A stretch of 64,000 bases of DNA. Origin: Micrococcaceae bacterium Sec5.7 (GTDB lineage Bacteria > Actinomycetota > Actinomycetes > Actinomycetales > Micrococcaceae). Below, piece by piece: positions 15,237 through 24,397 of this stretch. Under the pieces are notes generated by a model. That model saw only the letters and a list, made by a program, of their open reading frames with translations. It made no database searches and was not told where the DNA came from. Both the position numbers and the translations under genes were made by a program. The stretch lies in the NCBI GenBank assembly GCA_039636785.1, contig CP144169.1, positions 4,030,001 through 4,094,000 of the forward strand, written 5' to 3'. Each line of letters opens with the position of its first letter. The first letter of the stretch is position 1.

Positions 15237-16868
15237 GTGACGCTGGTTGCCGGGGTGGATTCCTCTACCCAAAGCTGCAAAGTGGTCATTCTCGACGCAG
15301 AGAGCGGGGCCTTGGTCCGCGACGGCCGGGCCAGCCATCCGGAAGGCACTGAAGTCCACCCGGACCATTGGTGGCAGGCATTGTCCGCAGCCATTGACGA
15401 CGCCGGCGGCCTGGCGGACGTCAGCGGGCTTTCGGTGGGGGGCCAGCAGCACGGCATGGTGCTGCTGGATTCGGGGGGAAACATCGTCCGGCCCGCGCTG
15501 CTCTGGAACGACACCCGCTCGGCGGAGTCCGCCAGGGCGCTCACCCGGGAGGTGGGCGCGGAGAATTTTGCCGCGCGGACCGGCGTGGTGCCGGTGGCCT
15601 CGTTCACCGTCACCAAGGTCCGGTGGGTCCGCGACCACGAACCGGAGAACGCCGCCCGGGCTGCCGCGGTGGCGCTTCCGCATGACTGGCTGACGTGGCG
15701 GTTGCGCGGCTACGGCCCGGCGGGCTCCAGCCCCCTGGGCCCGGACCTTGAGCAGCTCACCACCGACCGCTCGGATGCCAGCGGGACCGGATACTGGAGC
15801 CCGGTCACCGGCAGCTACGATCTGGAGCTGTTCCGGCTTGCCTTCGGGCGGGAAGTGCGTGAAGCCCGGGGCGTGGCGGACCTACGGGACGCAGCCGGGG
15901 ACCGCAGGGACGCAGCTGCGGCTGGGATCGGGGTGGAAGCCGGAAGCCGGGCCGAAGTTGGACATGGAGCGGAGCCAGCCTGGGCCGTTATTTTGCCCCG
16001 AGTCCTGGCCCCGGCCGAGACCGGCGGCCACATTCATCCCGACAGTTTCAGCGACGTGGACAACGGCCTGGCCGCCACCAACGGGGCCGATGTCCCGGAC
16101 AGCAGCGAGGGCGAGGGCACGGCCACAAGCGAGGGCGAGCGGATTCTGCTCGGTCCCGGCGCGGGGGACAATGCCGCGGCCGCCCTGGGCCTGGGTGCCA
16201 AACCCGGTGATGTTGTGGTCTCCGTGGGCACGAGCGGAACGGTGTTCGCCGTCGCGGCCGAGCTGCACAGCGACGCCACCGGCATTGTTGCGGTGTTCGC
16301 GGATGCCAGCGGGCTGCATCTGCCCATTGCCGTAACACTGAATGCGGCTCGGGTGCTCAGTTCAGTGGCCGGGCTGCTTGATGTTGATTTCGATCGGCTG
16401 TCCACGCTGGCGCTGGAGGCCGAGCCAGGCTCGGGCGGCGTGGTGCTGGTGCCCTATTTTGAGGGTGAACGTACGCCCAACCTGCCGCATGCCACGGCCA
16501 GTTTCCACGGACTCAGCATCGCCTCAACCACCCGTCCGAACATTGCCCGGGCGGCAATCGAGGGAATGCTGTGCGGCCTGTCCGGGGGGCTTGAAGCGCT
16601 TCAGGCACTGGGTTACCCGGCGGAGCGGCTGCTGCTGATCGGCGGAGCAGTGCAGAACCCGGCCGTGCAGAAAATAGCGGCGCAGGTATTCGATCTTCGG
16701 GTGGTCATTCCGAGCCCGGGCGAATACGTGGCACGGGGTGCGGCTGTCCAGGCGGCCTGGGCGCTGACGGGCACCCGGCCGGCATGGGACCTGGCGTTGG
16801 ATGCCACGCCCGAACCGGATTTTCATCCGTCAATCGGCGAGAACTACAGGAAGACTGCATTGGGCTGA
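15237..16868 (+). CDS. xylB: Xylulokinase with an unusual acidic/low-complexity insertion
   Basis: A 543-residue FGGY-family kinase starting with GTG four bases after xylA. Sugar-kinase phosphate-binding motifs: AGVDSSTQSCKVVILDAESG at the N-terminus, GGQQHGMVLLD, and the second ATPase site VVSVGTSGTVFAV, then LIGGAVQNPAVQKIAAQVF. It phosphorylates D-xylulose to xylulose-5-phosphate. The usual length is about 460-500; the excess is a segment at about residues 215-305 rich in Ala, Arg, Glu and Gly (AAGDRRDAAAAGIGVEAGSR and SSEGEGTATSEGE) between the two lobes. The flanking kinase motifs are intact, so activity is likely but untested. Confidence 0.92.
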   Translation: MTLVAGVDSSTQSCKVVILDAESGALVRDGRASHPEGTEVHPDHWWQALSAAIDDAGGLADVSGLSVGGQQHGMVLLDSGGNIVRPALLWNDTRSAESARALTREVGAENFAARTGVVPVASFTVTKVRWVRDHEPENAARAAAVALPHDWLTWRLRGYGPAGSSPLGPDLEQLTTDRSDASGTGYWSPVTGSYDLELFRLAFGREVREARGVADLRDAAGDRRDAAAAGIGVEAGSRAEVGHGAEPAWAVILPRVLAPAETGGHIHPDSFSDVDNGLAATNGADVPDSSEGEGTATSEGERILLGPGAGDNAAAALGLGAKPGDVVVSVGTSGTVFAVAAELHSDATGIVAVFADASGLHLPIAVTLNAARVLSSVAGLLDVDFDRLSTLALEAEPGSGGVVLVPYFEGERTPNLPHATASFHGLSIASTTRPNIARAAIEGMLCGLSGGLEALQALGYPAERLLLIGGAVQNPAVQKIAAQVFDLRVVIPSPGEYVARGAAVQAAWALTGTRPAWDLALDATPEPDFHPSIGENYRKTALG

Positions 16869-16876
16869 GCGCCCCG

Positions 16877-16937
16877 TTCCTAGGCTTGTTGGGCATTCCC
16901 GCCCTTCAAGGCACGGTTCTGCGAACAAGCCTAGGAA
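16877..16937. terminator. 14-bp perfect inverted repeat between convergent genes
   Basis: Arms 16877-16890 (TTCCTAGGCTTGTT) and 16924-16937 are exact inverted copies with a 33-base spacer. It sits between the xylB stop and the DUF5997 stop, as expected of a bidirectional terminator, though the long spacer and lack of T-run leave other roles open. Confidence 0.5.
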
Positions 16938-16961
16938 TTGCGGGCGTGCCCCGGCCAGAAA

Positions 16962-17366
16962 CTACTCGGACGCGGCGCGCGCCTTCTTGGCATCCTTCTT
17001 GGCGGCGTCATCCTTGACGCGCTGGGCTTCGGTGCGCACTGCGGCGTGGGTGGAGCGCTCGGAAACCAGCCACGCCGGGGGAGCCTGCAGAAGTGCGGTG
17101 ATTTCCGCCGTCGTCAGTGCTTCCTCAACGCCGCCGCGGGCCAGGCCGCCGATGGAGACGTTCAGCTTCTGCGCAACCACGGGGCGCGGGTGGGGGCCGT
17201 TGCGGCGGAGCTCGGCCAGCCACTCCGGCGGGTTTGCCTGGAGTTCGGCGAAATCGGCGCGCGAGATGACTGAATCCTGGAACTCCTGCGGTGTTGCGGG
17301 CAGGTAGATGCCAAGCTTCTTGGCAACGGTGGCCGGCTTCATGGACTGGGAGTTTGCAGAGGTCAT
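16962..17366 (-). CDS. DUF5997 family protein
   Basis: A 134-residue protein matching DUF5997: MKPATVAKKLGIYLPATPQE at the N-terminus, PPEWLAELRRNGPHPRPVVA in the middle, and a Lys/Ala-rich tail (KKDAKKARAASE). In Micrococcaceae it is regularly found divergent from a LysR-type substrate-binding-domain gene, as here (about 100 bp gap). Function unknown; the small basic protein may bind nucleic acid. Confidence 0.85.
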   Translation of the reverse strand: MTSANSQSMKPATVAKKLGIYLPATPQEFQDSVISRADFAELQANPPEWLAELRRNGPHPRPVVAQKLNVSIGGLARGGVEEALTTAEITALLQAPPAWLVSERSTHAAVRTEAQRVKDDAAKKDAKKARAASE

Positions 17367-17468
17367 GCTTCAAGGGTATCCGGCCCGACGCCCGCAGGGC
17401 ACCACACAGTCACCATACAGGCACAGCACAGCGGCACCGTACGCCAGCACTGGCGGTACTGTGAATGT

Positions 17469-18218
17469 GTGTCCGCTGCAGAAGAAACCACGCCGAATCC
17501 CCAATCCAATGCCGCATCCGAGCCGGGAGCGGCCCGGGAGCTGCGCTTCGCGTACGTTGCCGGCGTGACGCCCGGGAAATGGATCCGCCGCTGGGAAGAA
17601 CGCATGCTGGACATTCCCTTGCGCTCGTTCATGTCCGACGACGCCGCCCAGTTGGACGTGCTGCATGACGGTACCGCTGAGCTGAGTTTCGTCCGGCTGC
17701 CCGTGGACCGCGAAGGCCTCAACGTCATCCCGCTCTACGAGGAACAGCCCGTGGTGGTGGCGCCGAAGGGGCACGAGATCGCGGTGTTCGAGGAAGTGGC
17801 GCTCGAGGACCTGTCCAAGGAAACGTTCCTGGATGTGGCCGAGCTCGGCGGGCCGGAAATGGCTCTTCAGATGGTGGCGTCCGGCGCCGGCCTGGTGATC
17901 CTGCCCATGGCCGTTGCCCGCCACTTCAACACCAAGGACACCGTGGCGCGGCGTCTCACGGGCGGCCCGGTGACGGAGATCGCTCTTGCCTGGCCCGTGG
18001 ATTCCACGGATGACGTGATCGAGGAGTTCATCGGGATTGTCCGCGGCCGCACCGCGCAGAGCTCCCGGCAGCCGTCGGCGCAGCAGGAAAAACCCAAAAA
18101 GGAACCCAAGCCGGACCGTCGGGGGACGGGCGTCAAGAAGGCTAAGGTGTCCCAGCGCTACGCACCCAACCCGGACAAGGGCCGCGGCAAGGGCTCAAGG
18201 AAAAAGGGCAAACGCTAG
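17469..18218 (+). CDS. LysR-type substrate-binding domain protein lacking a DNA-binding domain
   Basis: A 249-residue protein beginning with GTG. It contains a LysR effector-binding fold: LRFAYVAGVTPGKWIRRWEE, DGTAELSFVRLPVDREGLNV, EEQPVVVAPKGHEIAVFEEV, MVASGAGLVILPMAVARHFN. No N-terminal helix-turn-helix precedes it in any frame, so it cannot act as a normal LysR regulator. The last ~45 residues are strongly basic (KKEPKPDRRGTGVKKAK, then GRGKGSRKKGKR), which could bind nucleic acid or partner with DUF5997. Conserved pairing with DUF5997 suggests a joint regulatory function (inference). Confidence 0.85.
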   Translation: MSAAEETTPNPQSNAASEPGAARELRFAYVAGVTPGKWIRRWEERMLDIPLRSFMSDDAAQLDVLHDGTAELSFVRLPVDREGLNVIPLYEEQPVVVAPKGHEIAVFEEVALEDLSKETFLDVAELGGPEMALQMVASGAGLVILPMAVARHFNTKDTVARRLTGGPVTEIALAWPVDSTDDVIEEFIGIVRGRTAQSSRQPSAQQEKPKKEPKPDRRGTGVKKAKVSQRYAPNPDKGRGKGSRKKGKR

Positions 18219-18242
18219 GTTAAAGAGGTTAGCGCCAGGCCG

Positions 18243-18578
18243 CTACGCCGCGCAGGCGTCTTTCAGGGCTGTGACGGACCCGGCCGGAACCTGGTCTCCG
18301 GCTTCCGCGATCTGCCGCAGCGGCGTGGTGATGTCCGAGGGAACCCCTGCCGTCTGTGCTCCGGAAACGAGGCCGCCGAGCAGTTCCTTGTCCTTGACGC
18401 TGACCAGTCCGTCTTCCACGAGGGCGCAGACCCGGCCCTTGACCTGGTCGGCGGCAGCGGTGGCAACCTTGGAAGCCGCGTCACTGGCGGCATTTCCCGC
18501 AGCCTCCTGGACCTGGCCGCAGCCGGCCAGCACCACCAGGAGCGGGACAGCGGACAGGGCGGCGAGGTGTCGTTTCAT
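18243..18578 (-). CDS. Small hypothetical lipoprotein
   Basis: A 111-residue protein with a clear lipoprotein signal, MKRHLAALSAVPLLVVLAGC, then an Ala/Val-rich helical region and a C-terminal DACAA. The single extra pair of cysteines (CALVEDG and DACAA) could form a disulfide. No family recognised. Convergent with the LysR-type gene, 24 bp apart. Confidence 0.65.
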   Translation of the reverse strand: MKRHLAALSAVPLLVVLAGCGQVQEAAGNAASDAASKVATAAADQVKGRVCALVEDGLVSVKDKELLGGLVSGAQTAGVPSDITTPLRQIAEAGDQVPAGSVTALKDACAA

Positions 18579-18599
18579 GATTTCACCCTAGCAAGCCCG

Positions 18600-18745
18600 G
18601 AGTCCCCCGCACGCTGCTCATCCTCCGGCTCGCCCATGAGGTCCGTTCCAAACCCAATCCGGACCCCGGCGTAGCGGGCCAGCCCCACGGCGTTCCTGCC
18701 GGCCAATACTTCCCTTCGCGAGCTGAAACCGCAGCTCATCGGCCA
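18600..18745 (-). pseudogene. Amidohydrolase family fragment
   Basis: A short minus-strand frame carries REVLAGRNAVGLARYAGVRI, GFGTDLMGEPEDEQ, which matches the region of imidazolonepropionase-like amidohydrolases that contains the last metal/catalytic Asp (GTD). Nothing before or after it continues the enzyme, so this is a leftover of a deleted gene. It occupies the gap between the small lipoprotein gene and pxpA. Confidence 0.5.
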
Positions 18746-18907
18746 CCTGCCTGCCACTGAAGGCATGGCGACCCCAGGCGGGCTGGCGCGCCCCGCACGG
18801 CACCATTTTCTCCGCGCATCGCAGCTCCGCGGGAGGCATTGCGGACTCCTGCATCTGAACCGGCCATGCTGCAGAATTTACACAATCCTCACATCGTTGG
18901 ATTGAAG

Positions 18908-18922
18908 GATTGTTGAACAATC
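18908..18922. promoter_or_regulatory. Perfect palindromic operator upstream of pxpA
   Basis: GATTGTTGAACAATC is a perfect 15-base palindrome about 54 bases before the pxpA start. The shape fits a GntR/FadR-type operator; no such regulator is in the window. A ribosome-binding site (GAGGATCACAGT) precedes the ATG. Confidence 0.5.
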
Positions 18923-18975
18923 TGAGTTTTCGGTGCATCCTTGAAGAAGCACTTCAATGAGACGAGGATCACAGT

Positions 18976-19734
18976 ATGGCAAGCATCGATCTGAACAGCG
19001 ATGTTGGGGAATCGTTCGGACGCTGGACCCTGGGCGATGACACGGCGATGTTCCGCTCCGTGACGAGCGCCAACGTTGCCTGCGGGTTTCACGCCGGCGA
19101 CCCCACGGTCATCCGAACCACCTGCCGCAATGCCGTAGGTGCCGGCGTCGTCATCGGTGCGCACGTGGGCTACCGGGATCTTGCCGGCTTCGGACGCCGC
19201 TTCCTGGATGTCGATCCCCGCGAGCTGGCGGACGACGTCCTCTACCAGATCGGTGCGCTGCAGGCGCTCGCGGCGGCAGAGGGGGCACGCGTGCAGTACG
19301 TCAAACCTCATGGCGGGCTCTACAACGCGATCGTCAGGCACACCGCCCAGGCGCGGGCCGTCGTCGACGCCGTGAAAGCGGTGGATCCGGGACTCCCGAT
19401 TCTGGGGCTCCCGGGCTCGGAGGTGCTGCGGCTCGCGGAAGCCGCAGGGCTGCGGGCCGTTCCCGAAGCCTTCGCGGACCGGGCCTACAACACGGACGGC
19501 ACACTCGTTTCGCGGTCACTGCCGGGAGCCGTCCTCGAAGACCCCGCCCTCGTGGCAGAACACGTCCTGCGGATGGCCACCGAACAGTCCGTCCGGACGA
19601 TCGATGGTTCCATCCTGAATATCCGCGCAGAAAGCATCTGCGTGCATGGTGACTCACCGGGGGCTGTCGCCATGGCCACCGCCGTGAAGTCCGCCCTCAA
19701 CGACGCCGGAGTCACCCTTGGCGCCTTCGTCTGA
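18976..19734 (+). CDS. pxpA: 5-oxoprolinase subunit A (LamB/YcsF family)
   Basis: A 252-residue LamB/YcsF protein: SIDLNSDVGESFGRWTLGDD at the N-terminus, SANVACGFHAGDPTVI, GAHVGYRDLAGFGRR, YVKPHGGLYN, ICVHGDSPGAV. Together with PxpB and PxpC it makes the ATP-dependent 5-oxoprolinase that converts 5-oxo-L-proline to glutamate. It is the first gene of a four-gene operon (pxpA, MHS transporter, pxpBC, biotin carboxylase), consistent with uptake and use of 5-oxoproline or a related acid. Confidence 0.93.
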   Translation: MASIDLNSDVGESFGRWTLGDDTAMFRSVTSANVACGFHAGDPTVIRTTCRNAVGAGVVIGAHVGYRDLAGFGRRFLDVDPRELADDVLYQIGALQALAAAEGARVQYVKPHGGLYNAIVRHTAQARAVVDAVKAVDPGLPILGLPGSEVLRLAEAAGLRAVPEAFADRAYNTDGTLVSRSLPGAVLEDPALVAEHVLRMATEQSVRTIDGSILNIRAESICVHGDSPGAVAMATAVKSALNDAGVTLGAFV

Positions 19735-19795
19735 TCCCCACGCCGATTCCCGGCATTCCGCAACAACACGCACCGCCTCACTCCCGGAGGAAAAC

Positions 19796-21130
19796 ATGAC
19801 CACCAGCGACCAGGCAACACCGTCCCCGGCAAGGAAGCTGCCGGCCGGCGCCCTCAAGGCATACATCGCCAGCCTCACCGGAACGTCGCTTGAGTACTAT
19901 GACTTCGCCATCTATTCCGTGGCGTCCGCCCTGGTGTTCCCCAAGGTCTTCTTCCCGGGCAACGATGAGTTCGTAGGGCTCCTGCTGTCCTTCTCCGCCT
20001 TTGCGGTGGGATACCTTGCGCGGCCCATCGGCGGCGTGGTGTTCGGCCGGCTTGGCGACAAGATCGGCCGCAAGCAGGTCCTGGTCATCACGCTGCTGCT
20101 GATCGGTGTGGCCACCGTGCTCATCGGTGCTCTCCCTGCCTACTCTGTGATCGGCGTAGCGGCCCCCATCATCCTGGTGCTGCTGCGCCTGGCGCAGGGC
20201 ATCGGCGTCGGTGGCGAGTGGGGCGGCGCGGTGCTGCTGTCCAGCGAATTCGGTGATCCGAACAAGCGCGGCTTCTGGTCCTCAGCGGCGCAGATCGGGC
20301 CGCCGGCCGGCAACCTGATGGCCAACGGCGTCCTGGCGGTGCTCGCAGCAACCCTCAGCAATGAAGCATTCCTCTCCTGGGGCTGGCGCGTGGCCTTCCT
20401 CGCCTCCGCATTGCTGGTGGTCTTCGGCCTGATCATCCGGCTCAAGCTGGAGGAAACCCCGGTCTTCAAGGCCATCAAGGCCCACGGTGAGGCGCCGAAG
20501 GCCCCCATCAAAGAGGTGTTCACCAAGGAACCCCGCGCCCTTGTGGCCGCCGCCCTCTCCCGCGTCTGCCCCGACGTCCTGTACGCCCTCTTCACCGTGT
20601 TTGTGGCCGTCTACGCCACCAAGGAACTGGGCATGACCACCGGCAACGTGCTGAGTGCCATCCTCATCGGTTCGGCGTTCCAGCTGGTGCTGATGCCCGT
20701 GGCCGGTGCCCTCACGGACCGTTTCAACCGGCGCCTGGTGTACGGCATCGCCGCGGTGGGCACTGCTGCCTACATCCCGCTGTTCTTCCTGATGGTCCAG
20801 GGCAAGTCGGTGCTGATGCTCATCGTGGGCGTTGTGATCGGCCTCGCCTTCCACGCCTTCATGTACGGGCCACAGGCCGCCTACATCACCGAGCAGTTCC
20901 CGGCACGGCTGCGCTATGCCGGCAGCTCGCTGGCCTACACCTTGGCCGGCGTGATCGGCGGCGCCGTGGCACCGCTGATCTTCACCGCCCTCTACGCTGC
21001 CTCCGGCGGCTGGTTCCTGATCGCGGCGTACCTCCTGGTGGCCTCCGTGGTGACCGTGATAGGCCTGGCCCTCGGCCGGAATCCGCACACCGACGAGGAA
21101 GAGCGGCTGCTGCAGGAGACCCGCGCCTGA
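19796..21130 (+). CDS. MHS-family MFS transporter (metabolite:H+ symporter)
   Basis: A 444-residue, twelve-helix major facilitator. The first cytoplasmic loop motif is GRLGDKIGRKQVLV; SLTGTSLEYYDFAIYSVASA at the N-terminus and GIGVGGEWGGAVLLSSEF are characteristic of the ShiA/ProP-type metabolite:H+ symporter subfamily. The ATG at 19796 follows a good AGGAGG-type site (CCCGGAGGAAAAC). Encoded between pxpA and pxpBC, it most likely imports the operon's substrate, 5-oxoproline or a dicarboxylate-like acid (inference). Confidence 0.9.
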   Translation: MTTSDQATPSPARKLPAGALKAYIASLTGTSLEYYDFAIYSVASALVFPKVFFPGNDEFVGLLLSFSAFAVGYLARPIGGVVFGRLGDKIGRKQVLVITLLLIGVATVLIGALPAYSVIGVAAPIILVLLRLAQGIGVGGEWGGAVLLSSEFGDPNKRGFWSSAAQIGPPAGNLMANGVLAVLAATLSNEAFLSWGWRVAFLASALLVVFGLIIRLKLEETPVFKAIKAHGEAPKAPIKEVFTKEPRALVAAALSRVCPDVLYALFTVFVAVYATKELGMTTGNVLSAILIGSAFQLVLMPVAGALTDRFNRRLVYGIAAVGTAAYIPLFFLMVQGKSVLMLIVGVVIGLAFHAFMYGPQAAYITEQFPARLRYAGSSLAYTLAGVIGGAVAPLIFTALYAASGGWFLIAAYLLVASVVTVIGLALGRNPHTDEEERLLQETRA

Positions 21131-21135
21131 ACGGC

Positions 21136-22803
21136 GTGGCACACCGGATGACGGACATGGACAGGGAAGCCCCCACCTCGCACAAGGTCTGTTCCGTGCG
21201 GCCGGTGGGGACGCGCGCGGTGCTCGCCGAACTCTCCGGACTGCAGGATGTCCTTGCCCTGCAGTCGATGCTCTTCGAGACCCCGCTGCCCGGCCAGGTG
21301 GACGTCCTGGCGGCAGCCGAAACGGTGATGGTGAAGGCGGACTCACCGGCAGCGGCCCGCGCCATCGGCGCCCGCCTGCTGGAACTGGACCTCAGCCCAC
21401 GGGCGGATGCCGCCGGCAGCCTGGTGGTCATTGACACCGTGTACGACGGCGAGGACCTCGCCGAAGTTGCGCAGCTCACCGGCCTCGGCGCCGACGGCGT
21501 CATCGCCGCCCACACCGGTCAGATCTGGACGGTGGCGTTTGCCGGCTTCGCCCCGGGCTTCGGGTACATGGTGGGAGAAAACCGGCTGCTCGAGGTTCCC
21601 CGCCGGACCTCGCCCCGCACCGCGGTGCCTGCCGGTTCGGTGGCGCTGGCCGGCAACTATTCGGCCGTTTATCCCCGCAGCTCACCCGGCGGCTGGCAGC
21701 TGATCGGCCGCACCGGTGCCCGCATGTGGGACCTCCACCGGCCACAGCCCGCGCTGGCCGGCCCCGGCAACAAGGTGCGGTTCCGGGCCGTCCGGGATGT
21801 TGTCACTGTGGCTCCGGGTACGTCTGAGTCCACTGCCGCGCCCGCCCAGGCAACCACCTCCGGGCTCCGGGTCCTGGCCCCCGGCATCCAGAGCCTCATC
21901 GAAGACCTGGGCCGGCACGGTCATGCCGCCCTCGGCGTTTCCTCGGCGGGCGCGCTGGACCGTTCTTCCCTCCGGCGGGCCAACCGACTGGTGGGCAACA
22001 GCTCAGCGGCTGCCGCAATTGAGACCGTCAACGGCGGGCTCACGGTTGAGGCGATCGGCGACCAGGTGCTGGCCGTTGCCGGAGCGCCGGCAACGCTGAC
22101 TATCCAGTCGCCGTCGGGCCCCGGCCTCGACGGACAGCCCGACGGCGAGCCCGGCGCCGAGCGCACCGTTCCGATGGCGGCTCCGTTCGCCCTGCTCGAC
22201 GGTGAAGTGCTGAGTATCGGCACGCCGGACAGCGGCTTCCGCAGTTACGTGGCCATCCGGGGCGGGGCGGACGTTCCCGCCGCCCTCGGCAGCCGCTCCA
22301 CGGACACAATGTCCGGCATTGGTCCGTCCCCGCTCGCGCGGGGTCAGGTGCTTCCGGCGGGCAGGGCTACGGATTCCGGGGTCGTGGGCAACCCCGAGCT
22401 CCAGCCTGAGTTCCCCGGGCTGGGCGCCACCGTGCTGGATATCGTTCCCGGCCCCCGCGCCGACTGGTTCGACGACGCCGGACTGGCCGCCCTCTGCAGC
22501 CAGTCCTGGACGGTCACTCCGCAATCAAACCGCGTCGGCATGCGGCTGCAGGGGGAACCACTCCGGCGCAGCCGCGACGGCGAGCTTGCCAGCGAAGGCA
22601 CCGTGGCCGGAGCCATCCAGATTCCGCCGGCAGGCCTCCCGGTCCTCTTCCTCGCCGACCACCCGATCACCGGCGGTTACCCGGTGATCGGCGTCGTCAC
22701 GGACGAGCACCTGGACCGGGCCGCGCAGGTCCCCATCGGCGGGAGCATCCGCTTCCGCGTCACCCCTGCTTTTGTCCCGGCACAACTTCCCACAGAAAAG
22801 TGA
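21136..22803 (+). CDS. 5-oxoprolinase subunits B and C fused
   Basis: A 555-residue fusion. The N-terminal ~210 residues are PxpB/KipI-like (allophanate hydrolase subunit 1): VWTVAFAGFAPGFGYMVGE-type motif seen as TVAFAGFAPGFGYMVG, then TAVPAGSVALAGNYSAVYPR and SPGGWQLIGRT. From about residue 235 it is PxpC/KipA-like: VLAPGIQSLIEDLGRHGHAA, GVSSAGALDRSSLRRANRLV, SNRVGMRLQGEPLRRSRDGE, ITGGYPVIGVVTD. Fused forms are common in actinobacteria. The start is GTG at 21136, five bases past the transporter stop; nearby ATGs at 21148 and 21157 are alternatives. Confidence 0.9.
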   Translation: MAHRMTDMDREAPTSHKVCSVRPVGTRAVLAELSGLQDVLALQSMLFETPLPGQVDVLAAAETVMVKADSPAAARAIGARLLELDLSPRADAAGSLVVIDTVYDGEDLAEVAQLTGLGADGVIAAHTGQIWTVAFAGFAPGFGYMVGENRLLEVPRRTSPRTAVPAGSVALAGNYSAVYPRSSPGGWQLIGRTGARMWDLHRPQPALAGPGNKVRFRAVRDVVTVAPGTSESTAAPAQATTSGLRVLAPGIQSLIEDLGRHGHAALGVSSAGALDRSSLRRANRLVGNSSAAAAIETVNGGLTVEAIGDQVLAVAGAPATLTIQSPSGPGLDGQPDGEPGAERTVPMAAPFALLDGEVLSIGTPDSGFRSYVAIRGGADVPAALGSRSTDTMSGIGPSPLARGQVLPAGRATDSGVVGNPELQPEFPGLGATVLDIVPGPRADWFDDAGLAALCSQSWTVTPQSNRVGMRLQGEPLRRSRDGELASEGTVAGAIQIPPAGLPVLFLADHPITGGYPVIGVVTDEHLDRAAQVPIGGSIRFRVTPAFVPAQLPTEK

Positions 22804-22810
22804 GCAACTG

Positions 22811-24381
22811 ATGCGCAAGGTCCTGATCGCCAACCGCGGTGAAATCGCGGTCCGCATCGCCCGTGCCTGCGACGACGCCCAGCTTGGCTCGGTGGCCGTC
22901 TACGCCGACATCGACGCCGATGCCATGCACGTGTCCGCCGCCGGCGAAGCGTACAGCCTGGGCGGGAACACCCCGGCGGACACCTACCTGAACATCGAAA
23001 AGATCCTGCACATCGCCGCGCAGTCCGGCGCGGATGCCGTGTACCCCGGCTATGGATTCCTGTCGGAAAACGCTGATTTCGCCCAGGCGGTCCTGGACGC
23101 CGGACTCGTGTGGATCGGCCCGTCCCCGGAGGCCATCCGCCTTCTCGGAAACAAGATCACGGCGCGCGGGATCGCTGTGCGCGCCGGTGCCCCGCTCGTG
23201 GCCGGAAGCGACGGCCCCGTGGCCACGGCTGCGGAGGCGCGTGACTTCGCCGAACAGCATGGCCTGCCTATCGCCATCAAGGCTGCCTTTGGCGGCGGTG
23301 GCCGCGGGCTTAAGGTGGTGCGCGAGTTTGAGGAGATCGAGGAAGCGTTCGATTCCGCCGTCCGCGAGGCCGTGGTGGCCTTCGGCCGCGGTGAGTGCTT
23401 CGTGGAGCGCTACCTGGACAGGCCCCGCCATGTGGAGGCCCAGGTGCTGGCCGACAGGCACGGGAACGTCGTGGTTGTGGGCACACGCGACTCCTCACTC
23501 CAGCGCCGTCACCAGAAACTCGTCGAAGAAGCGCCCGCGCCCTTCCTGAGCGCTGATCAGCAGAAGCAGATCTACAACGCCGCCAAGGCCATTTGCCGGG
23601 AAGCGGGCTACTCAGGTGCGGGGACGGTGGAGTTCCTGGTCTCGGCAGACGGCGCAGTCGCTTTCCTTGAGGTCAACACCCGCCTTCAGGTGGAGCATCC
23701 CATCACCGAGGAAACCACGGGCATCGACCTCGTCCAGGAGCAGTTCAGCATCGCCGCAGGTGAGCCGCTCAGGGTGCAGGGGGACCCTGTTGCGCGAGGG
23801 CATTGCGCCGGTCCCGCCGGGCACTGGCCGAAATCAACATCACCGGCCTGGCCACGGTTCTTCCGTTCCACCGGGCTGTCGTTGAAGCCCCTGATTTCAC
23901 GTCTGAGGCCGGCCTGGGAATCCACACGCGGTGGATCGAAACCGATTTCGCCGACGAGATTGCCGCTGATCCGGACTACCGCCCCACGAGCCCTTCGGGT
24001 GAACGGCGCACCATCACCGTGGAAGTTGACGGCCGGCGGCTCGCCGTGGGGCTGCCCGCCGATCTGCTGGACGGCTGGGCCAGGTCCGGCCAGCCGCTCC
24101 CGGGGGCGGCCGACGTCGGACTCCCGGACGAAGCGGCGCTGGGCGCCACCGGGGGGTCTTCATCCGACGGCACCGACCTTGTGTCCTCGATGACCGGAAC
24201 TGTGGTGAAGTGGCTGGTCGAGCCGGGTACGGACGTCGCTGCCGGAGATCCGGTTGTCGTGCTCGAGGCCATGAAGATGGAGACCCAGGTTTCGGCGCAT
24301 CGCGGAGGGACGCTTTCCGCGATCTTCCTGGGGCCGGGCGGAGCGGTCACCGCGGGCTCGGTTCTGGCCCACATCGAATAA
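22811..24381 (+). pseudogene. Biotin carboxylase-BCCP gene with internal deletion and frameshift
   Basis: Frame one (from ATG 22811) is a normal biotin carboxylase: MRKVLIANRGEIAVRIARAC, AAFGGGGRGLKVV (ATP-grasp loop), and the catalytic run LEVNTRLQVEHPITEE. Just after GDPVARGH (about 23795) the frame breaks. The family continues in another frame from about 23800 (RRSRRALAEINITGLATVLP) to a C-terminal biotinyl domain with EAMKMET at the biotin-lysine site and stop at 24381. By comparison with AccC, about 65-75 residues are missing, including the conserved Arg of the RIN(A/G)ED segment. As written the enzyme cannot work. The gene overlaps closely with pxpBC and presumably belonged to the same operon. 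Confidence 0.85.
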
Positions 24382-24397
24382 CGGGTCCTCAGGCAAA

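Noticed and set aside
14039..15616. 525-residue minus-strand ORF opposite xylA
   Set aside because: It is the antisense shadow of the high-GC xylA/xylB coding sequence and has no protein motifs.
20282..21346. 354-residue minus-strand ORF opposite the MHS transporter
   Set aside because: Arg/Gly/His-rich composition typical of antisense of a GC-rich gene; no motifs.
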